From NCBI GenBank assembly GCA_900104495.1, contig FMXS01000005.1, positions 1 to 64,000 of the forward strand: DNA of 64,000 nucleotides, in the 5' to 3' direction. Both the position numbers and the translations under genes were made by a program. Shown in pieces: positions 51,099-59,272 of this stretch (its first letter is position 1; every line of letters starts with the position of its first letter). The notes under the pieces were generated by a model, which searched no databases, had not been told where the DNA came from, and saw only the letters and a program-made list of their open reading frames with translations. The DNA comes from Ruminococcaceae bacterium FB2012. GTDB taxonomy: Bacteria > Bacillota > Clostridia > Oscillospirales > Ruminococcaceae.

Positions 51099-52130
51099 AT
51101 GATAGAGCTTAAAAGCATATCCAAGACCTTTAAGACCAAAAAAGGCAGTTTCACGGCGCTCCGGGATATTGACCTTACGGTCAACGACGGCGAGATCTTC
51201 GGCATCATCGGGCTTTCGGGAGCGGGAAAAAGCACGCTGGTGCGATGCATCAACTATCTTGAAAAGCCCACCTCGGGGAAGGTCATCATCGACGGACGGG
51301 AACTTGGCTCGCTTAAAAAGAAGGAACTGCTGGAGCTTCGCAGAAACATCGGGATGATCTTTCAGAGCTTCAACCTCCTTGAACAGCGAACTGTACTGAA
51401 AAATGTACTCTTTCCGCTGGAGATCGCCGGCCTTGAGAAGGACAAGGCGATCAGTAAAGCGCGGGAACTGCTGGAGCTTGTGGGCCTTTCGGACAAGGAA
51501 AGCTCCTATCCCTCGCAGCTTTCCGGCGGGCAGAAACAGCGGGTGGCGATCGCCAGGGCGCTGGCATCCGAGCCGAAATATCTGCTCTGCGACGAAGCCA
51601 CCAGCGCTCTTGACCCCGACACCACCCGCTCCATACTTGAACTTATCCGCAGGATAAACCGTGAACTCGGCGTCACCACCGTGGTCATCACCCACGATAT
51701 GAAAGTCATCGACAGCATCTGCGACCGCGTTGCGGTAATGGACAGCAGCGTCGTGACCGAGGTGGGGACCGTGGCGGAGGTCTTTTCCGATCCCAAGTCC
51801 GAGACCGCCAGAAAGCTGATACTTCCGGAGCTGAAGCTGACAGACAGCGTCTCCGGCGGTCAGCGCATCAGACTGATATTTTCCGGCGAGAGTTCTTTCA
51901 CGCCGGTGGTCTCGAATCTGATTCTCTCCTGCGGGACGCCGCTGAACATCCTCTACGCCAAGACCAAGGACATCGACGGTCACGCCTACGGGGAAATGGT
52001 ACTTCAGCTGCCCGACGACGAACGTGCGGCGGCGAAGGTGAAAAACTATCTTGAAGCACACGTGCAGACATACTCGGTGCTTGACGGAGGTGAGGACAGT
52101 GTCGGAAATGCTTCAAAAGCTGTGGGATAA
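51099..52130 (+). CDS. metN: Methionine ABC transporter ATPase MetN
   Basis: 343 residues from the ATG after AGAAAGGAGTGCCGATA; the earlier in-frame Met codon lies before the ribosome site. Walker A GLSGAGKST (38-46), signature LSGGQKQRVAIARAL, Walker B LLCDEATSALD. The C-terminal 80 residues (RLIFSGESSFTPVVSNLI...) are the NIL domain that senses methionine and inhibits transport. Imports methionine, its sulfoxide or related sulfur amino acids; some MetNIQ systems prefer cystine. Overlaps metI by 32 bp. Confidence 0.93.
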   Translation: MIELKSISKTFKTKKGSFTALRDIDLTVNDGEIFGIIGLSGAGKSTLVRCINYLEKPTSGKVIIDGRELGSLKKKELLELRRNIGMIFQSFNLLEQRTVLKNVLFPLEIAGLEKDKAISKARELLELVGLSDKESSYPSQLSGGQKQRVAIARALASEPKYLLCDEATSALDPDTTRSILELIRRINRELGVTTVVITHDMKVIDSICDRVAVMDSSVVTEVGTVAEVFSDPKSETARKLILPELKLTDSVSGGQRIRLIFSGESSFTPVVSNLILSCGTPLNILYAKTKDIDGHAYGEMVLQLPDDERAAAKVKNYLEAHVQTYSVLDGGEDSVGNASKAVG

Positions 52131-52773
52131 CGGCATCCTCCTGCTGGGCATCTGGGAGACGGTCTATATGACCTTCATCTCGGCCTTCTTCGCCTATCTG
52201 CTGGGACTTCCTCTGGGAGTGCTCCTCTGCGTAACCGCCAAGGACGGCATCCGTCCGATACCCTGGCTCAACCGCATCCTTGACATCCTCGTCAACATCT
52301 TCCGGAGCATACCCTTCATCATACTTATGGTGGCGGTGCTGCCGGCGGCGAAGCTGATAGTCGGCACGAGCCTCGGCAACAAGGCGATGATAGTCACTCT
52401 CGTAATCGCGGCTGCGCCCTACGTTGCCCGTATGGTGGAGTCCTCGGTAAAAGAGGTGGACAAGGGAGTTATCGAAGCCGCCCAGTCAATGGGCGCGGGC
52501 CCTCTGCGGATAATCACAAGGGTACTGATACCCGAAGCAAGACCCTCGCTGACGGTGGGAGCCGTCATCTCACTGGTGACCATACTCGGCTACTCGGCCA
52601 TGGCGGGCACCATCGGCGGCGGCGGCCTGGGGATGATCTCCATAACCTACGGTTATCAGCGGTTCAACAGCGAAGTCGTATGGATATGTGTGGCGCTGAC
52701 GATAATCATTGTTCAGCTGATACAGGAGGCAGGAATGCGCATTGCCCGAAAGACGGACAGGCGCTCAGCATAA
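52099..52773 (+). CDS. metI: Methionine ABC transporter permease MetI
   Basis: 224 residues from GTG at 52099, supported by GGAGGTGAGGACA just upstream; ATG at 52108 is an alternative. Five hydrophobic segments and the EAA loop EAAQSMGAGPLRIITRVLIPEA that contacts MetN, then GTIGGGGLGMISITYGY, typical of MetI. Inner-membrane permease of the uptake system. Confidence 0.92.
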   Translation: MSEMLQKLWDNGILLLGIWETVYMTFISAFFAYLLGLPLGVLLCVTAKDGIRPIPWLNRILDILVNIFRSIPFIILMVAVLPAAKLIVGTSLGNKAMIVTLVIAAAPYVARMVESSVKEVDKGVIEAAQSMGAGPLRIITRVLIPEARPSLTVGAVISLVTILGYSAMAGTIGGGGLGMISITYGYQRFNSEVVWICVALTIIIVQLIQEAGMRIARKTDRRSA

Positions 52774-52793
52774 AAAAGTAAGGAATGATACAA

Positions 52794-52889
52794 ATGGCAC
52801 TCAGATTCACAAAGCTTCTCAGGATGAATTACCGATTCGGGCGAATGCGGCGATGTTGCACATCCGACCGAAACAAAAACCAAAAGTAA
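52794..52889 (+). CDS. Possible 31-residue leader peptide with tandem Cys codons
   Basis: In the 141-bp gap between metI and metQ, AGTAAGGAATGATACAA precedes an ATG and 31 codons: MALRFTKLLRMNYRFG, then RMRRCCTSDRNKNQK. It is strongly basic and has adjacent TGT-TGC codons followed by more charged residues, ending 25 bp before metQ. Short, Arg-rich peptides with paired Cys codons ahead of sulfur genes fit cysteine-sensing leader peptides, where ribosome stalling at Cys codons changes downstream expression. Whether it is translated is unknown. It might also simply be intergenic sequence. Confidence 0.45.
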   Translation: MALRFTKLLRMNYRFGRMRRCCTSDRNKNQK

Positions 52890-52914
52890 TTTATCTAAAA
52901 AGGAGTTTTTAAAA

Positions 52915-53796
52915 ATGAACATCAAAAGAATAATCACATCCGCAGCGGCTCTCGCAGTATCGGCCTTCGTATTCGCAGGCTGCGGCAGCGCGGATTCTTC
53001 TTCAAAAGCCACGGAGAACGTAAAGAACACCGACAGCACCGCGGCAGTCAGCGCAGACAAGACTATCGTAGTCGGAGCCACCTCGACACCTCACGGCGAA
53101 GTGCTGGAGCACGTCAAGGACGCCCTCAAAGCGAAGGGTTACACCCTGGAGATCAAGATCTACGATGATTACGTTCTCCCCAACAAGGCCCTCTCCGACA
53201 AGGAACTGGACGCCAACTACTTCCAGCACACTCCCTATCTCAACAGCTACAATTCCGAGAACGGCACCGACATCCAGAGCGCCGCAGAGATCCACTACGA
53301 GCCCTTCGGCCTTTACGGCAACGGCGTGACTTCGGTGAAGGACATCAAGCCGGGGGCATCCATTGTCATTCCCGCCGACGACAGCAACGAGACCAGAGCG
53401 CTTCTGCTTCTCAGACAGGAGGGACTTATCAAGCTCCCCGAGGACGCTTCCGCATCCAAGGGCGTGACGACTCTTGACATCGTCGATGACGGCGGCTACA
53501 AGATCACCACCGTCCAGGCGGATACCGTGGCGGCACAGTTCAAGAATTCCGACACCGGCTCTCTCGCAGTCATCAACGGCAACTATGCCCTTGCTTCGGG
53601 TCTGAAGATCAAGGACGCTATCGCCGTGGAGGACGCAAGCGGTGACGCCGCACACACCTACGCCAATATAATCGCAGTCCGCAAGGGCGACGAGAACAGC
53701 GAAAAGACCAAGGCTCTCATCGAAGCCCTCAAGACCGATGACGTGAAGAAGTTCATAGAGGAAAAATACAACGGCGCAGTTGTTGCTATCTTCTGA
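52915..53796 (+). CDS. metQ: Methionine/sulfur amino-acid binding lipoprotein MetQ
   Basis: 293 residues. Lipoprotein signal with lipobox VFAGC (Cys23). NlpA/MetQ family: IVVGATSTPHGEVLEHV, YVLPNKALSDKELDANYFQH and the end IEALKTDDVKKFIEEKY. Binds L-methionine or related ligand outside the cell and hands it to MetNI. RBS AAAAAGGAG. Placed after the permease rather than before it, separated by a small possible leader gene. Confidence 0.93.
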   Translation: MNIKRIITSAAALAVSAFVFAGCGSADSSSKATENVKNTDSTAAVSADKTIVVGATSTPHGEVLEHVKDALKAKGYTLEIKIYDDYVLPNKALSDKELDANYFQHTPYLNSYNSENGTDIQSAAEIHYEPFGLYGNGVTSVKDIKPGASIVIPADDSNETRALLLLRQEGLIKLPEDASASKGVTTLDIVDDGGYKITTVQADTVAAQFKNSDTGSLAVINGNYALASGLKIKDAIAVEDASGDAAHTYANIIAVRKGDENSEKTKALIEALKTDDVKKFIEEKYNGAVVAIF

Positions 53797-53842
53797 AAAC
53801 GACACATAACGATACAAAGCCATTAAACTTCCTGCAAACGAA

Positions 53843-53876
53843 ATACCGCTCCCTGTTTTTCGGGGGCGGTGTTTTG
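53843..53876 (+). terminator. Terminator of metNIQ
   Basis: TACCGCTCCC-TGTTTTTC-GGGGGCGGTG followed by TTTTGG (one mismatch in the stem), 47 bp after metQ. Confidence 0.7.
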
Positions 53877-53898
53877 GCACATTTCTGACACACTATAT

Positions 53899-53972
53899 CA
53901 TACTAAGTCAATATACTTGATGTGAAATTAAACAGAAATTTCATTGATTTCAAGCTCTAAAGTTGCTATAAT
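53899..53972 (+). promoter_or_regulatory. cysE promoter region with upstream operator-like box
   Basis: TTGATT (53944-53949), 17 bp, TATAAT (53967-53972). About 40 bp upstream, the minus strand of 53899-53915 reads TATATTGACTTAGTATG, 13 of 17 identical to the suf box. Confidence 0.6.
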
Positions 53973-54022
53973 ACTTTAACAGGAAAATATTGGCCATTTT
54001 CAAGGCAAAGGAGCGATAGAAA

Positions 54023-54967
54023 ATGAAAGATATATCCGTTGAGGAAAACATCTCCGCCGTTATCGACGACCTGCTTTCCGACGGCGATAACACCGACGGC
54101 GAAGAGCCCCGTCTGTTCGCGCATCCCGACAAGGATGTGATAACCGACATCCTGTCCGGCGTGAGGAAGATCATCTTCCCCGGCTATTTCAAGAACAGGG
54201 ACATCAAGGTATACACCCTGCGCAGCAACCTTTCAATGCTTATCGAGGATGTGATCTACAAGCTCACCAAGCAGATAGCTATCGTCCTGGAAAGCGAAGG
54301 CGTCAGCAGAGAAGAGACCGTCAAGGAGGCAAAGAAGCTGGCCGTAAAGTTCATCGGGCGGCTCAAGGTCATAAAGGAATACATAATGACAGATGTGCAG
54401 GCAGCCTATGACGGCGACCTCGCCGCTTACAGCCGCGACGAGATAATCTACTCCTATCCCGGGCTGTTCGCCATACTGATAAACCGCATCGCTCACGAGC
54501 TGTTCCTGCTGGGCGTGCCGGTTATCCCGCGGATGATGACGGAGTATGCCCACAGCGAAACCGGCATCGACATCCACCCGGGGGCGACTATCGGCAAGTA
54601 TTTCTTCATCGACCACGGCACGGGAATAGTTATCGGCGAGACCACCGTCATCGGGAACAACGTAAAGATATACCAGGGCGTTACTCTCGGAGCCCTTTCC
54701 ACAAGAGGCGGACAGGCGCTGAAAAACAAGAAGCGTCACCCGACTATCGAGGACAATGTCACGATATACTCGGGAGCTTCCATACTCGGCGGGAACACCG
54801 TCATCGGCCGGGACGTGGTCATCGGAGGCAACGCATTCATCACCCGTTCGGTCCCCGAGGGAGCAAAGGTCAGCGTCAAGAACCAGGAACTGCGCTACAA
54901 TTACGACGCCGCCAACCCCATAGAGCGCATCGAGATCGAGGACGATTCCTGGTTTTATATAATTTGA
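54023..54967 (+). CDS. cysE: Serine O-acetyltransferase (EpsC-type)
   Basis: 314 residues, close to the EpsC subgroup length. An alpha-helical N-terminal domain is followed by the left-handed beta-helix of hexapeptide repeats: IDIHPGATIGKYFFIDHGTG, VIGETTVIGNNVKIYQGVTL and VIGRDVVIGGNAFIT; the catalytic Asp/His are in DIHPGA and DHGTG. Makes O-acetylserine for cysteine synthesis from serine and acetyl-CoA. No cysK follows; instead the thiocarboxylate operon does. RBS AAAGGAGCGATAGAAA. Confidence 0.92.
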   Translation: MKDISVEENISAVIDDLLSDGDNTDGEEPRLFAHPDKDVITDILSGVRKIIFPGYFKNRDIKVYTLRSNLSMLIEDVIYKLTKQIAIVLESEGVSREETVKEAKKLAVKFIGRLKVIKEYIMTDVQAAYDGDLAAYSRDEIIYSYPGLFAILINRIAHELFLLGVPVIPRMMTEYAHSETGIDIHPGATIGKYFFIDHGTGIVIGETTVIGNNVKIYQGVTLGALSTRGGQALKNKKRHPTIEDNVTIYSGASILGGNTVIGRDVVIGGNAFITRSVPEGAKVSVKNQELRYNYDAANPIERIEIEDDSWFYII

Positions 54968-55019
54968 CCATAAATCCCTACTAAACTTCTATGATTTTTT
55001 CCGTATAATACTGCTCAAG

Positions 55020-55068
55020 CCTATTGACAAACACCTCAAGCTATGTTATATTATAGTAAACCGATAGG
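55020..55068 (+). promoter_or_regulatory. Promoter of the encapsulin/thiocarboxylate operon
   Basis: TTGACA (55024-55029), 17 bp, TATATT (55047-55052). The -35 is inside CCTATTGACA (55020-55029), the left half of the suf box, and CCGATAGG follows at 55061-55068 near the start of transcription. Confidence 0.72.
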
Positions 55069-55113
55069 AAATGTATGTATTACCAAAATACACAGTATCA
55101 GAGGCGATGAAAA

Positions 55114-56574
55114 ATGGCAGTTACGGTTTTTATCCCGACCACGCTCCGGCTTTTCACGGGGCATCAGTCGGAGATCACACTTGAAGGGGAGACGGTGGGA
55201 GCGGTGCTGAAGCTCCTCTCGGAGGAATACCCCGACACAAGAAAGGCTCTGTTCGACGAGCAGAACGAACTGAGAGCGTTCATAAACGTGTTCGTGAACG
55301 ACGAGAATATCCGCGACTTAGAGGGTTTTGACAGCGCCCTCAAAGACGGCGACGAGCTGATACTTATCCCCGCTATCGCAGGGGGCTCGGGAGTAACGGA
55401 AAGCGTCCTCGGAGAGAGGACCGGCGAAAAGCTCACCAACGAGGAGATCAACCGTTACAGCCGTCACCTGCTTCTGCAGGAGATAGGCGTCAAGGGGCAG
55501 AAGCGGCTCAAAGCTGCAAAGGTGCTGATCGTCGGAGCAGGCGGCCTCGGTACGCCGCTGGTGCAGTATCTTGCGGCGGCGGGCGTGGGAACTCTCGGCA
55601 TCATCGACGATGACGAAGTGGAAGAATCCAACCTGCAAAGACAGGTGATGCACGGCACCCGCGATGTCGGCAGGCCCAAGGTGGCTTCCGCCAAGGACAG
55701 CGTCAAGCAGATAAATCCGCTGGTGAAGGTCATCACCTACAATACCCGCCTTACCGCCGAAAACGCCGAGGAGATCATCTCGGAGTACGACGTGGTGGCG
55801 GATGCCTCAGACAACTATCAGACCCGCTATCTCGTCAACGACGCCTGCGTCCTGCTTGATAAGCCGGACGTGTTCGGAGCGATGTACCAGTTCGAGGGAC
55901 AGGCGGCGGTCTATTATGCGAAACAGGGGCCCTGCCTGAGATGTATGTACCCCGCGCCCCCTCCGGCGGGACTTGTGCCTTCCTGCGCTATGGGCGGAGT
56001 CATCGGAGTGCTTCCAGGAGTGGTGGGAACTTTGCAGGCAAATGAAGTCATCAAGCTGATAGTCGGCGGCGGAAAGAATCTGATAGGCCGCGTCCTCAGC
56101 TTCGACGCCTGGAACCTGCGCTGGCGGGAACTGAAAATACACAAGAACGAAAACTGCCCCATCTGCGGAAAGAACAGGACCATAACCGAGATCGAGGATT
56201 TCGACTACGAGGACTTCTGCGGCATCACCCGGCAGAAAGAGGAAGAGCAGAAGGTCGAAAGCATCGAGCCCAAGGAACTGAAGCGACGCATCGACGAGGG
56301 CGAAAAGGTTACTATCGTGGATGTCCGCGAGCCTCACGAAAGGGCGATAGCCAAGTTCCCCGAGGCCATAGTTATCCCCATAGGACAGCTTGAACGCCGC
56401 AAAAAGGAGCTTGACGAAACCGTGGATACCGTCTTTGTCTGCAAAGAGGGCAAGAGGAGCATCCTTGCGGTGAACACCCTGCGGGAAGCGGGCTATACAG
56501 GCCCCGCCTACAATCTGCGGGGCGGCACCAACGCCTGGGCGGAGGAAGTCGATAAGAGCTTCCCGAAATACTGA
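55114..56574 (+). CDS. MoaD/ThiS - E1 adenylyltransferase - rhodanese fusion
   Basis: 486 residues, three units. 1-91 is a ubiquitin-fold sulfur carrier (VTVFIPTTLRLFTG ... DELILIPAIAGG) whose terminal Gly-Gly at 90-91 is internal, followed by SG. About 105-350 is a MoeB/ThiF E1: INRYSRHLLLQEIGVKGQ, ATP loop VGAGGLG (140-146), ESNLQRQV, and two CxxC zinc pairs (CLRCMYP, CPICGK) with a candidate adduct Cys in VPSCAMGG. About 380-486 is a rhodanese with active Cys443 in VFVCKEGKRS. One chain therefore holds carrier, activating enzyme and sulfur donor. Role: carrier thiocarboxylate formation for cysteine/homocysteine or cofactor synthesis. The carrier must be cut after Gly-Gly to be charged, or it acts internally. 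Confidence 0.88.
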   Translation: MAVTVFIPTTLRLFTGHQSEITLEGETVGAVLKLLSEEYPDTRKALFDEQNELRAFINVFVNDENIRDLEGFDSALKDGDELILIPAIAGGSGVTESVLGERTGEKLTNEEINRYSRHLLLQEIGVKGQKRLKAAKVLIVGAGGLGTPLVQYLAAAGVGTLGIIDDDEVEESNLQRQVMHGTRDVGRPKVASAKDSVKQINPLVKVITYNTRLTAENAEEIISEYDVVADASDNYQTRYLVNDACVLLDKPDVFGAMYQFEGQAAVYYAKQGPCLRCMYPAPPPAGLVPSCAMGGVIGVLPGVVGTLQANEVIKLIVGGGKNLIGRVLSFDAWNLRWRELKIHKNENCPICGKNRTITEIEDFDYEDFCGITRQKEEEQKVESIEPKELKRRIDEGEKVTIVDVREPHERAIAKFPEAIVIPIGQLERRKKELDETVDTVFVCKEGKRSILAVNTLREAGYTGPAYNLRGGTNAWAEEVDKSFPKY

Positions 56575-56630
56575 AACATTGAAGGAGAACGGCTCTTTCT
56601 TTGGAAATATAATTTTGGAGGTCAATACTT

Positions 56631-57584
56631 ATGGCAAAGGAAAACACAAACGACAAGATAGTCGCTCTCGGAAAGAAAGCGGCGTATAACCTTGCGGACG
56701 TCAATAAGACCAGACCGCAGTACGGTGCCCTTACTCCCAAGTGGCTGACAAAGGTGCTTGAATTCAAGGGACTGGATTCGGGTATCTTCCGCATCAACAG
56801 AGTCAAGGAGGGCGAAACTCCCCTGGATGTGCTTTGCAGCGTGGAGAAGAAGTCCGACATCATCCCCCGGGGCTACGTTCAGTACGAGGAGGAGCCCAGA
56901 GAGCAGCAGCTTGCTTCGATCTCGACTATCATCAACGTTGACACCGCAGTTGCCGACGTTTACAGCTCCCCCTACGATCAGATCAAGGAGCAGCTGGACC
57001 TTGCTGTCGAGAGCCTTCGTGAGCGTCAGGAGAGCCAGCTCATCAACAACGATGACTACGGCCTGCTGAAGAACGTTCCCGACTCCCAGCGTATCCAGAC
57101 GAGAAACGGCGCACCCACTCCCGACGATCTCGACGAGCTTATCACCAAGGTGTGGAAGGAGCCTTCCTTCTTCCTTGCGCATCCGAGAGCTATCGCAGCT
57201 TTCGAGAGAGAATGCACCAAGAGAGGCGTTCCCCCTGTTACCACCAACATCGCAGGCGGCACCTTCATCGTATGGAGAGGCATTCCCATTATCCCCACCG
57301 ATAAGCTGCTGGTGGACGGCCTCAAGAATCCCAAGAGCAAGAGCGGCAAGACCAACATCCTGCTTATCCGTACAGGCGAGGCCAAGAGAGGCGTTATCGG
57401 TCTGTTCCAGCGCAATCTGAAAAACGAAAACTCCAGAGGTCTTTCGGTACGCTTCAGAGGTATCGACGATAAGGGCGTAGCCTCCTACCTGCTTTCACTC
57501 TACTGCTCGGCTGCTATTCTTTCGGACGACGCTATCGCTGTTCTTGAGGATGTCGAGGTAGGTGAATACTATGACTACGACTAA
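56631..57584 (+). CDS. Family 2A encapsulin shell protein (SrpI / MMP-I type)
   Basis: 317 residues; TTGGAGGTCAATACTT before the ATG. An extended N-terminal arm is followed by the HK97-like fold. Diagnostic phrases are LTPKWLTKVLEF, FRINRVKEG, SQRIQTRNGAPTPDDLDELI, FFLAHPRAIAAFERECTKRG and WRGIPIIPTDKLLV, which closely match the SrpI/Mycobacterium MMP-I line of encapsulins. Known members form roughly 25 nm icosahedral shells that package a cysteine desulfurase. Its 3' end overlaps the start of the desulfurase gene by 14 bp, as expected for shell and cargo. Located in the middle of a sulfur-carrier operon. No cyclic-nucleotide domain is present, so it is family 2A rather than 2B. Confidence 0.9.
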   Translation: MAKENTNDKIVALGKKAAYNLADVNKTRPQYGALTPKWLTKVLEFKGLDSGIFRINRVKEGETPLDVLCSVEKKSDIIPRGYVQYEEEPREQQLASISTIINVDTAVADVYSSPYDQIKEQLDLAVESLRERQESQLINNDDYGLLKNVPDSQRIQTRNGAPTPDDLDELITKVWKEPSFFLAHPRAIAAFERECTKRGVPPVTTNIAGGTFIVWRGIPIIPTDKLLVDGLKNPKSKSGKTNILLIRTGEAKRGVIGLFQRNLKNENSRGLSVRFRGIDDKGVASYLLSLYCSAAILSDDAIAVLEDVEVGEYYDYD

Positions 57585-59241
57585 TTACGGGATCCCTTCG
57601 GAGGCGGAGCTTACAAGCCTTGCAAACTCCCTGTTCCCCGACCTTGATCCCCAGCGCTGTGCGGGCGGCATTGAAAGCCTTGTCACCAGCGGAGACACTT
57701 CCGTTATCGCGGAGGCGGAGAAAAAGGCGGAGAGCTATTTCGGCGGCGTGAACTACGGCACGACTGCGGAGCAGGCGGCATCGGCCTACGCTCCCGTGTC
57801 GGAGTATGAGCAGATCGCCAACGAATACAACGGCGGCCTTGCGGACTATGACCGCGCTGCCGCAGGATACGGTGCGGAGCCTTTCGCCGCTCCGCAGGAG
57901 CAGCCCGCTTCCGGCGGGTACTCCCCCGTGGTGCTTTCCCAGGGCCAGGCGGACAGCTATGTGCCGAAGAAAGCCTCAGAGCCGACACCCTCGCAGGTGC
58001 GCTCGGAGCGCGAGAACAGCGGCATCATCATCGGGCCCAAGACTCTCGCTCAGATCAGAAGCGACTTCCCGATACTTAACGAGAAGATCAACGGCTACGA
58101 TCTTGTGTGGCTGGACAACGGCGCTACCACACAGCGTCCTCGGGCTGTCATCGACAGGCTGAAATATTACTATGAGCATGAGAACTCCAACGTTCACCGC
58201 GGCGCTCACGAGCTGGCGGCACGCTCCACCGACGCTTATGAAAACGCCCGTCAGATCACCGCCGATTTCATCGGTGCGCCCTCCAAGGACAACATCGTGT
58301 TCGTCCGCGGCACCACTGAGGCTATCAACCTTGTGGCAAATGCATATGTCAAGCCGATGCTGAAGCCCGGCGACGAGATCATCCTCACCATGCTGGAGCA
58401 TCATGCCAATATCGTTCCTTGGCAGCTGGTCTGCGAGGAAACGGGAGCCGTCATCAAGGTGGTCCCCGTGGACAAGACGGGACAGATCATCATTTCGGAA
58501 TACGAGAAGCTCTTCACCAACAGGACCCGCTTTGTTTCGGCAACTCACGTTTCCAACGCCCTCGGCACCGTTACTCCCGTTGAGGAGATCGTGGCTATCG
58601 CTCATGCCCACGGCGTCCGCACGCTGATAGACGGAGCCCAGTCCATAGCTCACATCCCGATAAACGTTTCGGCTCTCGACACGGATTTCTTCGTGTTCTC
58701 GGGACACAAGATCTTCGCTCCCACCGGCATAGGAGCCGTCTACGGCAAGAGCGACGTTCTCGAAGCCGCAAGGCCTTATCACGGAGGCGGCAATATGATA
58801 AAGGACGTCACCTTCGAGCGCACGATATACAATCCCGCGCCCAACAAGTTTGAGGCAGGCACCGGCAGCATAGCCGACGCAGTCGGTCTCGGTGCGGCGC
58901 TGGAATATCTGAACGCCATCGGTATGCCCGAGGTGAACCGTCACGAGCATGAGCTTCTGGTCTACGCCATGAGCGAGATGCGGAAGATAAGCGGCCTGCA
59001 CCTTATCGGTACGGCATCCAACAAGGCAAGCGTACTTTCCTTTGTGCTGGACGGCGTCAACAACGAAGCCGTGGGACAAAGGCTCAACGAGCTGGGTATA
59101 GCCGTCCGCACCGGACACCACTGCGCTCAGCCCATACTCCGTCACTTCGGACTTGAAGGGACGGTCCGCCCGACGCTGGCGCTCTACAATTCCTTCGGGG
59201 ATATAGACAGGCTGGTACAGGGCATCAGAACACTTGCATAA
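57571..59241 (+). CDS. Cysteine desulfurase with N-terminal cargo-loading extension
   Basis: 556 residues from ATG at 57571 (GAGGTAGGTG upstream; a GTG nine bases earlier is possible). Residues 1-155 are low-complexity and likely disordered, rich in Ala, Gly, Tyr, Pro and Glu (NYGTTAEQAASAYAP; YEQIANEYNGG). The rest is a SufS-type enzyme starting IRSDFPILNEKING: DNGATTQRPRA, LEHHANIVPWQ, DGAQSIAHIP, FSGHKIFAPTG (PLP Lys) and catalytic Cys in RTGHHCAQPILRHFG. The Ala/Pro-rich N-terminus is what directs desulfurases into family 2A encapsulins. The enzyme would release sulfur from cysteine inside the shell; possible roles are sulfur storage or controlled delivery. Confidence 0.9.
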   Translation: MTTTNYGIPSEAELTSLANSLFPDLDPQRCAGGIESLVTSGDTSVIAEAEKKAESYFGGVNYGTTAEQAASAYAPVSEYEQIANEYNGGLADYDRAAAGYGAEPFAAPQEQPASGGYSPVVLSQGQADSYVPKKASEPTPSQVRSERENSGIIIGPKTLAQIRSDFPILNEKINGYDLVWLDNGATTQRPRAVIDRLKYYYEHENSNVHRGAHELAARSTDAYENARQITADFIGAPSKDNIVFVRGTTEAINLVANAYVKPMLKPGDEIILTMLEHHANIVPWQLVCEETGAVIKVVPVDKTGQIIISEYEKLFTNRTRFVSATHVSNALGTVTPVEEIVAIAHAHGVRTLIDGAQSIAHIPINVSALDTDFFVFSGHKIFAPTGIGAVYGKSDVLEAARPYHGGGNMIKDVTFERTIYNPAPNKFEAGTGSIADAVGLGAALEYLNAIGMPEVNRHEHELLVYAMSEMRKISGLHLIGTASNKASVLSFVLDGVNNEAVGQRLNELGIAVRTGHHCAQPILRHFGLEGTVRPTLALYNSFGDIDRLVQGIRTLA

Positions 59242-59272
59242 TAAATACACCAAAAGAAAAGCGGTGATATCA

